Origin: Adiantum capillus-veneris | Lineage: Eukaryota > Streptophyta > Polypodiopsida > Polypodiales > Pteridaceae | DNA: 64,000 bases | Assembly (NCBI GenBank): GCA_014529385.2 | Contig: CM043968.1 | Span: 24,492,513 to 24,556,512 of the forward strand | Direction: 5' to 3' | In this document: piece by piece, positions 1 through 12,240 of the stretch | Position numbering within the stretch: position 1 is the stretch's first letter | Layout: every line of letters starts with the position of its first letter | Position numbers and translations under genes: made by a program | The notes under the pieces: generated by a model | The model's database searches: none | What the model saw: only the letters and a program-made list of their open reading frames with translations | What the model was told of the DNA's origin: nothing

Positions 1-1
1 T

Positions 2-180
2 TGGATCAGTGGATATCGTTTAAAGAAGTACAATTTTCCACTAACCAATGAATTGCTAGAAAGAATGCATGCAGCTAAGCAAAAAAAGATAAAACGACAG
101 CAGGTTATTGATGAAGCCCAAGAGGAAGCTCGGCTTTTGAATATTGAAAAGGAAAGCTGCTCTCAAGAATCAACAAATAC
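2..180 (+). pseudogene. gypsy pol, integrase C-terminal tail (element A)
   Basis: Reading from base 2 gives WISGYRLKKYNFPLTNELL followed by a charged helix rich in Lys, Gln and Glu. The same sequence, with few changes, ends the integrase module of element B (about 19145-19350 on the minus strand), where it follows a GPLIIEDVSPSGAV stretch typical of the integrase GPY/F module. The tail passes by a frameshift into the retropepsin frame that starts at 144. Only the last about 60 residues of the integrase are in the window. Confidence 0.8.
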
Positions 181-593
181 CTATTCCCATCAACACTCTG
201 GAAATAGATGACCGACAATGGGAATTGCAGAAAGATGCAGTGTCAACAAATGATGAATGGTTAGATGGAATGGACCTTCGCATCAAAGTACAGCTCAAAA
301 ATCATAGAACGAATGCATTGGTCGACACAGGAGCTCGAGTAAATGCAACCAGTTATTCCACGTACAAGAAAGCAAAAAATCAGTCTTTGACAGCAGGAAT
401 AGCGATTATCAAAGGATGGGACAAGAACCCAACAGCAACATTGGGAGTAGTCAACTTAAATGTGATAGTACATGGATGTTCATGTCCTCATCACTTTGTA
501 TGCTTACCAGATGAACACATGAATGAGACAATGATTCTCGTAATCCCCTCAATGCGGACTTACAAGGTAGTACCAGGCTGGGATACCAATTAG
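144..593 (+). CDS. Second retropepsin-like aspartic protease domain, pol C terminus (element A)
   Basis: The 149-residue frame contains NALVDTGARVNA at about residues 57-68, the hydrophobic-hydrophobic-Asp-Thr-Gly-Ala active-site signature of retropepsins. Near residues 130-147 it has MILVIPSMRTYKVVPGWDT, matching the C-terminal psi-loop of retropepsins; element B keeps the more canonical MILGIPWMHTYK. It lies downstream of the integrase, whereas gypsy proteases normally sit between gag and RT, and element B also has a separate protease there. The ATG at 144 is internal: the upstream residues KRKAALKNQQIP continue the integrase tail, so I read this as a pol domain and not a separate gene. The catalytic Asp is intact, but the ILG motif is changed to ILV. 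Confidence 0.7.
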   Translation: MKRKAALKNQQIPIPINTLEIDDRQWELQKDAVSTNDEWLDGMDLRIKVQLKNHRTNALVDTGARVNATSYSTYKKAKNQSLTAGIAIIKGWDKNPTATLGVVNLNVIVHGCSCPHHFVCLPDEHMNETMILVIPSMRTYKVVPGWDTN

Positions 594-1340
594 CACAAGC
601 CATCACCTAAAGGCGGACAACTCGTTGTTCCAATTGCACCAAGCAAGGAGGAACGGAAAGGAGGTTACCAGTAGAAAAAACCAGGAAGCAATCAATCTTC
701 TCCATCATATCGACAAGTAAATGCTACAAGTAGCATGCAAGGAGTCAGGCAAATTTGGGTACCAAAAGCACAGCTTAAGGACAAGCCGATTCAAATCTAG
801 GTGCCCAAAACATCATCGACAATACCAGAGACGGTTCCAAGGTTCAAAACATAGAGACGAGCATCTCCGAGCAAGGAACCTAGCATGAAATGAATTTGGA
901 AGAAAAAAGAGCATTTATCTTCTGCGCAAACTGTAAAACCGATCAAGCAATGGAGAGTTAAGTCTCAGAAGACTCAACCACACCATTCTAACCAAGACAA
1001 ACCAAGATATCAATGGCGGCTAAAAGCTCAACAACAGTCACTAGTGATACCAACAGCTCAGAAAATCAGCATGCCAAAGCATCCTGAAGGTACAATCAAG
1101 CAAAGAGCACACAAGCTACAAGATTTGAAGAAAGCATCAGAAAACCTCGACATCAGAAACCCTTGAGTTAATTACTCAAGACCCAACTCTTGCACAGCAT
1201 GACGGTTTGAACTACATTGATCTTCAAAGCATGGTAGAGCCAACCAAGGCTATGCATAGACACGATTGTTCAACCCATGCACACAGTCGTCCCGGAGTAT
1301 GCCATCTAGGAGGGGTGGAAGGAACTAAGTAATTAAGGGC
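594..1340 (+). pseudogene. Decayed basic tail after the second retropepsin (element A)
   Basis: Sequence homologous to 17992-18570 of element B, where broken frames encode a basic Lys/Gln/His-rich tail with a repeated IWVPK motif. Here the same stretch has many stops in all frames, but the IWVPKAQL segment can still be read near 757-780. Its function is unknown. It may be a nucleic-acid-binding tail, judging only from its charge. Confidence 0.55.
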
Positions 1341-2744
1341 AATGTTTGAAGAGGGAGGAAAAAGTTTGATGTTTACGTGTGATTTTTTGCAAAATTACCT
1401 AATAATGCCCTTATAAATCATCAACAGGTGAAATTTAACGATAATATCTCCCCAATGAATGTAAATAGTATATGTACTATCAGAAAATCATCAAAAAATA
1501 GTCCTTTTTTGTTATTTTTCATCATTTTTCTTGATATTGAGACTTAAAAATGGAGAAATCCAACAAAAAACAATAAAGCTATTTTTTCAATGGATTTTCT
1601 TAATTATTAGATTTTTACTTTGCTTTTTTAGCGTATTTTTTTATTTTCTTTGATTTTTTCAATAACAAGGTCAAAAATTAATAATAAATAGCAAATGAGC
1701 TCAGATGGAAAAGTTGAAGATATACTGATGATCAGAAGAATAAGGCAGACAGGCACAAAAAATTTAATCAAACGGTAGATGGAAGCGGGAAGCCTAAATT
1801 AGGCAGCCATACCCACTTTTGCAAAATTCTTGCAGAATGAGCTACAAGAATCCGATTGGGAAAATTTTTGACTCTAACATAGATTTCATGGCCTAGTAGG
1901 ACTAACAGTGAAATTTGGGGAAAATGGTTCGCGAAGTCCGAGAATAGATACCCACGATAGACGAAAACCACCTCATTTCCACTTGTTGCCTTTGGAGAGA
2001 GAGCTTTTCGACCTCCTTCGCGTGCATTTTTTGGAGTCTACAGTCGCCTGTTTACAGCGCCGTCTCACACAAGACATGAGGGGTAAGTTCTATACTTATC
2101 AATGATCCATTCTGTATGACCGGTAGCTAGTTTAAACCCCTGAAAAAAAACCCTAGAATCCGAGCAGTGCAGGAAGACCTACGACCAAAAATTGACCATA
2201 GCGGCCTGTCAGCTCAACCAAATCATACAAGATTTAAATTGTAGCATGCCCCTAGATAATAGAACACATCTATGTCAAGAGTCGACCATGCAGTAAGGGT
2301 CGAGGGGGATCCCAAGTAGAAAAGCTAGGTTTTTGACACATGCCAGAATTGGATTCTGATCCACTGACAGCTTATATACGGGGTATATATACAATGTATA
2401 TGGTTGGTTTCATAAAATCAATCAACTCAAGCCCTCAAAAAGCAAAAAACAGGTCAAAGACTAGAAAGCATCAAATTTGACATGAGAAGTCAAATTGATT
2501 GCAAATGGGCCAAAATTGGATGAGTTACTTCAGGACTATGTAGCGGACAAGTCCATAGCCTCAAAAGTGACTAACCAACTCTACAGCCATGTAGCCACAA
2601 AAATCGGTGATTTTCAGAGTCGACAAAGCATGAAGTGATGCCGGCAACACAAAAATTTACCAAATTCAATTTAGGACTTGTTTTAGGTGTATAGACTATG
2701 TTTAGGTCAAAATTCTCAAGTTTTGCAAAAAAAAGTTGACTGCT

Positions 2745-2766
2745 GTAAATAATCACGATCATTTAC
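2745..2766. repeat. Spacer palindrome copy 1 (element A)
   Basis: A 22-bp near-palindrome built from GTAAATAATCG and its inverse complement, here with two changes. It corresponds to the perfect copy at 16546-16567 of element B. Confidence 0.8.
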
Positions 2767-3026
2767 TTTTGCAATATTTTGGCTTGAAAATTGTATCATC
2801 ACCTCATCTATCACTTTTGTACACCTATTACATGCCACATTCAAGTATGAGCCAAAATGATCAATGATAACTTGAAAAATTGCCAAATAATGCAAAGAAG
2901 TCCTTTCAAACCAATTTTTGAGTTATATGTCACATTTTTTGATCCAAATGATCTCAAAACTCATACACACAGTCTGCATCATGCCTAAAACCAAGATGCT
3001 TCAAAAAATGCCCATTTTGATGAAAA

Positions 3027-3048
3027 GTTAATAATCACGATTATTTAC
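3027..3048. repeat. Spacer palindrome copy 2 (element A)
   Basis: Second near-palindrome of the same type, 282 bp after the first. It corresponds to 16262-16283 of element B. Confidence 0.8.
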
Positions 3049-3318
3049 ATTTTGGTCAAGATGGAAGAAAATTGCAACTTTGACCTCATGGGACCAAAGC
3101 ACATGATGTCCTAAGCCCACTAACCAAGTTTGAACAAATTTGGAGCTCAAAATGTTTAAATTCTTTTATATCTACTATTTCAAATACCTAAAGCCTAATT
3201 TGGCACCATTCTCACCCTGTGCACTCAAATGAGCCCATATTTCACTCAGAGTGTCTATTTGATATATACTTCAAGCCTATAATGCCAAAATTGCAAAAGT
3301 TGAAAAGATCCATCAGCT

Positions 3319-3337
3319 GTAAATCGCGATTATTTAT
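3319..3337. repeat. Spacer palindrome copy 3, shortened (element A)
   Basis: Third copy, 292 bp after the second, with the ATCGCGAT core intact but three bases of the left arm missing. It corresponds to 15971-15992 of element B. Confidence 0.7.
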
Positions 3338-3522
3338 TGTTGCAATTTTTTTCTTGGACTTCATGAATTTGATCTTTACATGTTTTTATACATCTATGCA
3401 TGTTGAAACATTGATTTGAAGCAAATTGGACACAATTTGTCAGCAATTCAGACTGAAGGATATTTCAAAGCGGAATCTGCCAAAATTGCTAGCTTTGACA
3501 CTCTATTCACTTAACAGGAGCC

Positions 3523-6500
3523 ATGCAAGCTGGAGAAAAAGTCCAAGAAGAAGGTCCCTCAAAAGGAGAAGCTGCAAGAGCTGCCACCATACCAACTAGA
3601 CCCCAGTTTAAAGACAGCCAAAGTAACCTATCTGTCGAAAGAACAGCTTGAGGAGAACAACACAACGGTTTTCACAAGTAGATTCAAAGGTGAAGAAGGA
3701 CGTCAGGTAGAACTACAACTTTTGCCAAAAGAGGTCTACCATGTCGCAGCAAAGCCTCAAACAAAAGAAGCTAACAGAAGGCTTGGACTTAGAGAATTCT
3801 ACGACCAAGAGCCATGTGGTGTAGATTTTCAGAAAACTTATGAGCTCCTGTCCACAATCAAGGAAGCTGGAACATCCTAGATTACTGACCAGCAAGGGCA
3901 CAAGGTAGAAGTCGTAATTACTAAAGAAATAGCGGCTGAAGCTCTCAAGTTGCCAACAGAAGGGATGACCATGAGGGTTAGAGACAGAAAGACAACATGT
4001 ACCTTCACCAAGGAAACCATTGTGGCAACCTTTGTTGATCTCATTCAGAAGCAAGTGGAAGAACCAGCAAGATTTTATCATCAACACTTCCACTTTCTAG
4101 CAAAGACACTGCCAAGGTACACAACACCCAATCATGCAATTGCAACCACATTTACACAAGTGCTAAAGTCGACAACCAGGCAACCCATCAATCACGCACA
4201 GTATGTGCTATCCACACTGAAGGGTACAAAGAAAGAGAGCAAGATAACCTATCCGGGAGCACCTGAAGTACTCACAAGAATAGCATACCATGCTATTGGC
4301 ATGGCAGACAATTTGCCACCTGCCCCAGATCAGAACACATGGATTGTGTCTGCACTACCATCTCCTCGAGCCACAAGATCCATAAAACGAGTTTACAAAT
4401 CTGATGAAGAATCTTCAGAGAGCTCTGATGCAGCACATAGCAGCGAAAGCTCAGACAATGAAGAGAGGAGATTCAGATGTGAGGAGATGAAGAAGAAGGC
4501 AGTGGCCGCACATCAAGAAGAGCCTCAGCAAAAAAAGGCAAAGATTGAATGAGAAAAAGAAACCTACGAAAGAAGTCGCCAAGCTATAGGTGAGGACCCT
4601 AGAAAGTGGGTACCAAAAGAGCTAAAGGGACCGAGAACAAAGAACCCTGCACAGAAAGAAGCAGGAGACCCAAAATATTTTTTGAAAAGAATGTACTAGG
4701 AAGTAGAAGCATTAAAGCTAAAAGAAGCCCAACAAGCTGAGAGAAAATCTAGAGAAGATGTGTTTGAGCAAGAGAAACATGCAAAAGAAGCAACAGCACG
4801 AGGAGAGACCCAGCATGAACAAAGTGATATGTCTCCCTGACCATCATCACCTATTACAGAACAACATGACCACCCCATGCCAAGCCCTCCACCATCACCA
4901 ATAGATAGACCCACAGAAGGGCGAGCCAACCAAAGAAACGGATCCTGAACCACAAGAGGCAACAGATTTTGCACAACAAGCAGCAACTACTACTGACCAA
5001 GCTAAATCAAAATAATCAGAGCCGGAAAGGGCAACAAGTCCTGCACCACAGGATGCAACAAGTTTTGAGCAACTAAAGGAATGGGAAACAGAGGAAACCT
5101 CGTCTACCACCACCCAACAAGAAACGGCCGAGGCATCCAGGACGCCTCAAGAAGACAAAGTGATAGAAACAAAAGCACAGCCTCAAGGGGAAGAACAAAC
5201 CCGGCCGCTACCACAAACAGACGCCATAGCCCCACCAAAGGAATCACAAGAGACTGCCAAAACGTCTAGGCAACTCACAAAAACTGAAGACTGGCGGACC
5301 AATGATGAGGTAATTCTCCAAGTTAATGAATATGCAAAGCACATGCAGGAGATGACAAAAAAAAATGAGATCAGCAACACTTAGCCGCAGTGCTAAGGCT
5401 AGAGAATTGGAAATGGTGATAGATTCTCTTCAAGGAGAGCTAGAGGACAGATTAAATGTCATCACCTATCTGCAGAAACAAGTCCAAGAATTGAAAGTTG
5501 AAGCTGAACAACACCAGCTAGCCAAGGAAAATCAGCAAAAGGAAATGGAAGAGCTAGGCGAACTTCTCATAAAGTTAACAGAGGCCTGCAAGACCAAAGG
5601 CGAACAGCTGATAGAAGTTACCAACAAACTCTTAACTAAAACTCTGTCATTTCAAAAGATCCAAGTGCTGCTAGATGTAGCAAACGCTTCACTACAATAC
5701 TCAGAGTAGAGGATCAACGATCAGGCAACCTTCTTGCAACAACAGATTAGAGAAAATCCCACAGTTGCCTCGATCAAAGGTACAAACGAAGTTTATAAAG
5801 CACTGGAGAAAAAGAATAAAGATCTCGAGCTAGACCTGAAGCTAGAGCAGTCACAACGCAAAGACCTCACATTAATGCGGGTACAAAGAGAAGAAGAACT
5901 GCTCAAGGAGATAGCAGAGCTGAAGAGAGTTAACCAGCTACTGCGGGATGGACAGCAAGAGACACAGGAAGAAGCAAGTACATCCGAACAACCCCACATT
6001 GATATTCCCTCAGTCTCATTTGCTGAGATGGAAACACAGCCAGTAGAAGGGCTCGGGAGAGAAGAAGAATTTCAAGTACCATTAACAAATGCCGATCAAG
6101 AGCCGATGGTTCAGCTGTCAAAAGCTAAAGAAGATACGCTTCAGGAGAAGGTTTCCTAGGAGACGGATGAGCAGTGGAAAGCAGCGATGGATTGGGAGTT
6201 GAGAGTTATTCCTTCTGTCAATGTTGAAGTCCACCCCAAGTGGAGAAAGAGCTGGCTGAACAAGAATCCTAGATACTGATTCTCTTCATAAGAGCATCTG
6301 CGGCACTTCAAAGAGACACAAATTTTTGTCCTGTACCAAGAGTAAGGATGTGGCAAGCACACGAGGCAATGACAAAAAAGCGGCCTACATGGCTGAATTA
6401 TCCAAGATTGCTAGCTCTAGAGAAGGGAACGCCAACAGAGGAATACACGATGAAAACCCTAACGGGCGCCATGGCATTCTTCAAAAGTCTCCCTGATATT

Positions 6501-6944
6501 TCATGTGCTATGCTCTACAAAATTTGTCGAATGCTGCTCACATGCATTGAATTTTTTCTTGAGCCAAAGCAAGCAGAAGCACCATGGATATCCTTCCTTG
6601 AGGGCAATAAGGGTCTATGCTACAACCTAAGCGGCCAACCTTTTGAAGAAGTCCTCTATGGCTTCTATGCCCGCTGCATGTTCTTGTCGTCTCATAATAT
6701 GTTGGCATTTGAGGAAGCGTTCTACATAGGATTCTTCACTTGGCGAACAAAGATTTTTGGGCCAGTGATCAACAATCTGACTTCCAGATTCGTAGGCTAC
6801 TCCGCCGTCGAGCTAAAGAACAGAGTCACTATGCAATTTTTGCGGGTTCCAAACAAAGAAAGAAAGATCAGGTATGAAAAGGCTTTACATGCACTTAAGG
6901 ACCGCCTCGCCAGCCGTCAATCCGAAGATTATTTCAACCCATAA
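3523..6944 (+). pseudogene. 3' ORF of unknown function, env position (element A)
   Basis: A former ORF of about 1,140 codons starting at ATG 3523 and ending at the TAA 25 bp before the polypurine tract. It is broken by several frameshifts and stops. Order of parts: an N-terminal domain (to about 4350) with ELPPYQLDP, LLPKEVY, EPCGVDFQK and YELLSTIKE; an acidic Ser/Glu-rich linker (4380-5330); a long heptad-rich coiled coil (5330-5990); and a C-terminal globular domain (6348-6944) with MLYKICRMLLTCI, FYARCMFL and FFTWRTKIFG. I see no signal peptide or convincing membrane anchor, so it does not look like a fusion glycoprotein. The N-terminal part loosely recalls plant retroelement/transposon-associated domains of unknown role. 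Function not recognised. Confidence 0.75.
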
Positions 6945-6969
6945 AGTTGTGTCAAGGGACGACACAGGC

Positions 6970-6982
6970 AAGGAGGGGGGAA
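6970..6982 (+). other. Polypurine tract (element A)
   Basis: A 13-nt uninterrupted purine run, A AGGAGGGGGG AA, directly before the TG that opens the LTR. It would prime plus-strand DNA synthesis. Element B has the same tract with one more G (12202-12215, minus strand). Confidence 0.88.
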
Positions 6983-7516
6983 TGTTAGCAACAAGCTAAC
7001 TCGGATACCATTTTTTGGAGCTCTCATTGTAAAAACATTTATTATTTTGATGAATTGAGAATATTGTAATTCCTATTTTTCGGATAGACCTTGTAATTGA
7101 TGAGCCGGGGCTACAAGCTTCCAGATTGTATCAACCTGTCTTTACCTATCTTTAGTTAGAGCTCCCAGATTATTAGTTTTGACCACCAAAAACCTTGGCT
7201 AAGGTATAAAAGCCAATTTTTGTAAGTTATTAAAAAGTTTTTGGGATAATGAAATACACAGCGTGAGCTAACGGCGCTCACTTCTCTCCTTCTCGTGTCC
7301 TACTCCCTCCCCGGTTGTCACATTGCAGTTCTGTCTGTTGTATTGCAACCGCAGATAAGAGCTCTACGCATTGACGTAAGCATTTCACAGTATTTCGTAG
7401 CTTTTAGCATCGTCGATACGCTGCATAATTTCATCATAAGTAGGAATTTAAGCTTCTAAATCAAAAACTAAGTATAGGTGGGGTATTGGGGCATCATTGC
7501 TAAGCATTTAGATGCA
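6983..7516 (+). repeat. 3' LTR of element A (about 534 bp)
   Basis: It starts TGTTAGCAAC right after the polypurine tract and ends ATTTAGATGCA. Both ends were fixed by comparison with the LTR at 11670-12201: the two sequences match inside and diverge outside. A TATAAAAG box lies at 7205-7212 and a GTGAGC/GCTCAC stem-loop at 7263-7281, in the expected transcript-start region. The 5' partner is outside the window, so the insertion age cannot be estimated here. Confidence 0.9.
7205..7212 (+). promoter_or_regulatory. LTR TATA box (element A)
   Basis: TATAAAAG, conserved in the LTR of element B at 11975-11982 on the minus strand. It lies 222 bp into the LTR. Confidence 0.75.
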
Positions 7517-7793
7517 TCATAAGGCTCAACTTGTCGCAAAGGGTTATGCACAGCAAAAAGGCATAGATTATGAAGAGACTTTTGCTCCCGCTTGTCGTAT
7601 GACTACTGTGCGTTTTCTATGTGCATTGGCAGCTCATTTTGATTGGGATGTACATCAATCAGACATTGTTACTGCTTTCTTGAATGGTGACATATTGAGG
7701 AAGTTTATGTAACGCAGCCTCGCGGTTTTGTCATAAAAGGACAAGAGGACAAAGTGTGCAGAATGAAACAATTCATCTCCAAAGCCTACATAA
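7517..7793 (+). pseudogene. Ty1/copia reverse transcriptase fragment
   Basis: The frame from 7512 reads [33 protein letters not shown] and [16 protein letters not shown], the finger/palm region of copia RTs, including the Asp of the first catalytic motif (VTAFLNG). After a one-base frameshift near 7695 it continues as [20 protein letters not shown]. The YVDD box and everything after it are missing: the sequence passes into a CT microsatellite at 7815. The 5' side is cut by the LTR of gypsy element A, which suggests a nested insertion. Confidence 0.9.
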
Positions 7794-7812
7794 CAAGCTG
7801 AAATTCTAGTTT

Positions 7813-7814
<2 letters not shown>

Positions 7815-7893
<79 letters not shown>
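7815..7893. repeat. (CT)n microsatellite, 79 bp
   Basis: Uninterrupted CT dinucleotides. Apparent Ser-Leu or Arg-Glu frames across it are artefacts of the repeat. Confidence 0.98.
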
Positions 7894-7896
<3 letters not shown>

Positions 7897-7960
7897 TCTT
7901 ACTTTGTGTGGATTGCGAGTGCTAGGGCTCAGTAGGGGGCATTGGGATACCTGAGAGGGT

Positions 7961-9269
<1,309 letters not shown>

Positions 9270-9296
<27 letters not shown>
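9270..9296. repeat. (GA)n microsatellite, 27 bp
   Basis: Short uninterrupted GA tract. Confidence 0.95.
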
Positions 9297-9719
9297 ATCC
9301 CCGAGGGTTTGCCTATATAAAGGCATATAAAGCTATATGTTTACTCAATTCAAAATTATCATCAAGTGCGTCTTTTTATTTAATGTAAGTTTCTCTCTAA
9401 ATCTCTATCCCAACCACCACTCTATAGGGGTGTGATCTGTTGATGTGGTAGTACAATTTTGGGTGAACGGCTGCGACATTTACCAACATTTTTAGGAGAG
9501 ACCTTTTTGCATAAGATTAAGGAATCCAGCACAAAGTTCATAGAGAGAGCTTTTTCAATAGATTTGCCAACGTGCCCATTTTTCATAAAAAGCTCCCTCC
9601 AAAGCTTCCTCAAAAAGCTCCCTCCAATTCCCTACTCCTTCATAGACACCATATAAACATTTACGAGAGAAATCGCACATGATCAACATCTCACAAACTG
9701 AAGTGTGCATGGTAACTCT
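9297..9719. other. No gene seen
   Basis: AT-rich sequence. It contains a short near-duplicate of AAAAGCTCCCTCCAA around 9589-9628 and nothing else I can assign. Confidence 0.5.
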
Positions 9720-10090
9720 AACCTCTTGGCCGTTAAGAAACCAAAACGAAGGACCATAGCCAATACTATTCCATAGTAGAACTATCTGTGCATAGAGGTG
9801 AATACATAAGGATGTACATATGAGAGCGTGAATGCTAGAGCTTGATTGTGTGTGCGTCTGTTTACAAAAGAGAAGGCCTCCTTTTATAGGCTAAGAGAGT
9901 GATTCGGGAAGAGATTATGAGCAAGAGGAGTTATTACAAAGTAATCTCAATTAGGGACATTCTTCCAATGAGAGAGCTCCATGTACCCTGCTTATTGACC
10001 AATTTCCTCCTAATCGCCTTCATTGTGACGAGCTTTGACTCCATGCCACCTTTCATAGCTTGAGTCCAAGAGCTTCCTTATAATATTTGA
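9720..10090 (-). promoter_or_regulatory. Promoter-like block, possibly a degenerate solo LTR
   Basis: On the minus strand a TATAAAAGG box (9880-9888) is preceded by a CAAT-like ATTGGTCAATAAG near 9990 and followed by a leader with CACACACAATCAAGC. The arrangement resembles the U3/R region of a retrotransposon LTR. I cannot find a second copy in the window or firm TG/CA ends, so this stays a suggestion. Confidence 0.3.
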
Positions 10091-11669
<1,579 letters not shown>

Positions 11670-12201
11670 TGCATCTAAATGCTTAGCAATGATGCCCCAA
11701 TACCCCACCTATGCTTAGTTTCTATTTTAAATGTGTAAATTCCTAGTTATGATGAAATTAGGCCGCGGATCGGCGACGCCAAAAGCTACAAAATACTGTG
11801 AATGGCTTACGTCAATGCGTAGAGCTCTTACCTGTGGTTGCAATGCAACAAACACATTCGCAATGTGACAATCGGGGAGGGAGTAGAAAGCACGAGAAGG
11901 AGGGAAGTGAGCGCCATTAGCTCACACTGTGTATTTCTTATCCAAAAACTTATAAAAAACTTACAAAAAATTGGCTTTTATACCTTAGTCAAGGTTTTTG
12001 GGTGGTCAAAAGTAATAATCTGGAGTTCTACCAAAGCTGGGAATTGATTGGTTTATACAATCTAAAAGCTTGTAGCCCCGGCTCATTAATTACAAAGTTT
12101 ACCAAGAAAATAAGAGTCACAATATTCCCGATTTATCAAAATAATAATTCTTTTACAAGGAGAACTCTGAAAATGGTGTCCGTGTTAGCTTGTTGCTAGC
12201 A
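11670..12201 (-). repeat. 3' LTR of element B (532 bp)
   Basis: On the minus strand it starts TGCTAGCAAC after the polypurine tract and ends ATTTAGATGCA. It aligns end to end with 6983-7516 and includes the TATA box (11975-11982) and the GTGAGC/GCTCAC stem-loop (11907-11925). Confidence 0.92.
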
Positions 12202-12215
12202 TTCCCCCCCTCCTC
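12202..12215 (-). other. Polypurine tract (element B)
   Basis: Minus-strand GAGGAGGGGGGGAA immediately upstream of the LTR TG, the plus-strand primer of reverse transcription. Confidence 0.88.
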
Positions 12216-12240
12216 GCCTGTGTCGTCCCTTGGCACAGCT

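Larger units (their letters stand above)
2083..3517 (+). other. Candidate intron in the spacer (element A)
   Basis: A donor GAGGG|GTAAGTTC at 2078-2090 and an acceptor TTAACAG|GAG ending at 3517 bracket 1435 nt. The acceptor lies 5 nt before the ATG of the 3' ORF. Element B has both sites (donor at 17242, acceptor at 15789, minus strand) with a similar 1454-nt interval. Splicing would bring a capped upstream exon next to the 3' ORF, as retroviruses do for env. This is inference from site conservation only; no transcript evidence is available. Confidence 0.4.
1345..3522 (+). other. Long AT-rich spacer between pol and 3' ORF (element A)
   Basis: There is no coding frame of note. The sequence matches 15784-17991 of element B in reverse complement over its whole length, including poly-T/poly-A blocks near 1500-1680, a conserved GTAAGT donor-like site near 2083 and three palindromes near 2745, 3027 and 3319. 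Conservation between two otherwise decayed copies shows the spacer is part of the family's structure and is not an insertion. Confidence 0.8.
1..7516 (+). mobile_element. Ty3/gypsy element A, 3' portion, open at the left edge
   Basis: This is the downstream half of a Ty3/gypsy LTR retrotransposon. In order it shows the integrase C-terminal tail, a retropepsin-like domain, a 2.2-kb non-coding spacer, a broken 3' ORF, a polypurine tract and a 3' LTR. Every part has a counterpart in the same order in the minus-strand element at 11670-25875, which is how the boundaries were set. The 5' LTR, gag and most of pol lie outside the window. Frameshifts and stops in pol and the 3' ORF show that this copy is not autonomous. 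The LTR runs straight into a copia RT fragment, so the element apparently inserted into an older copia element. Confidence 0.93.
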
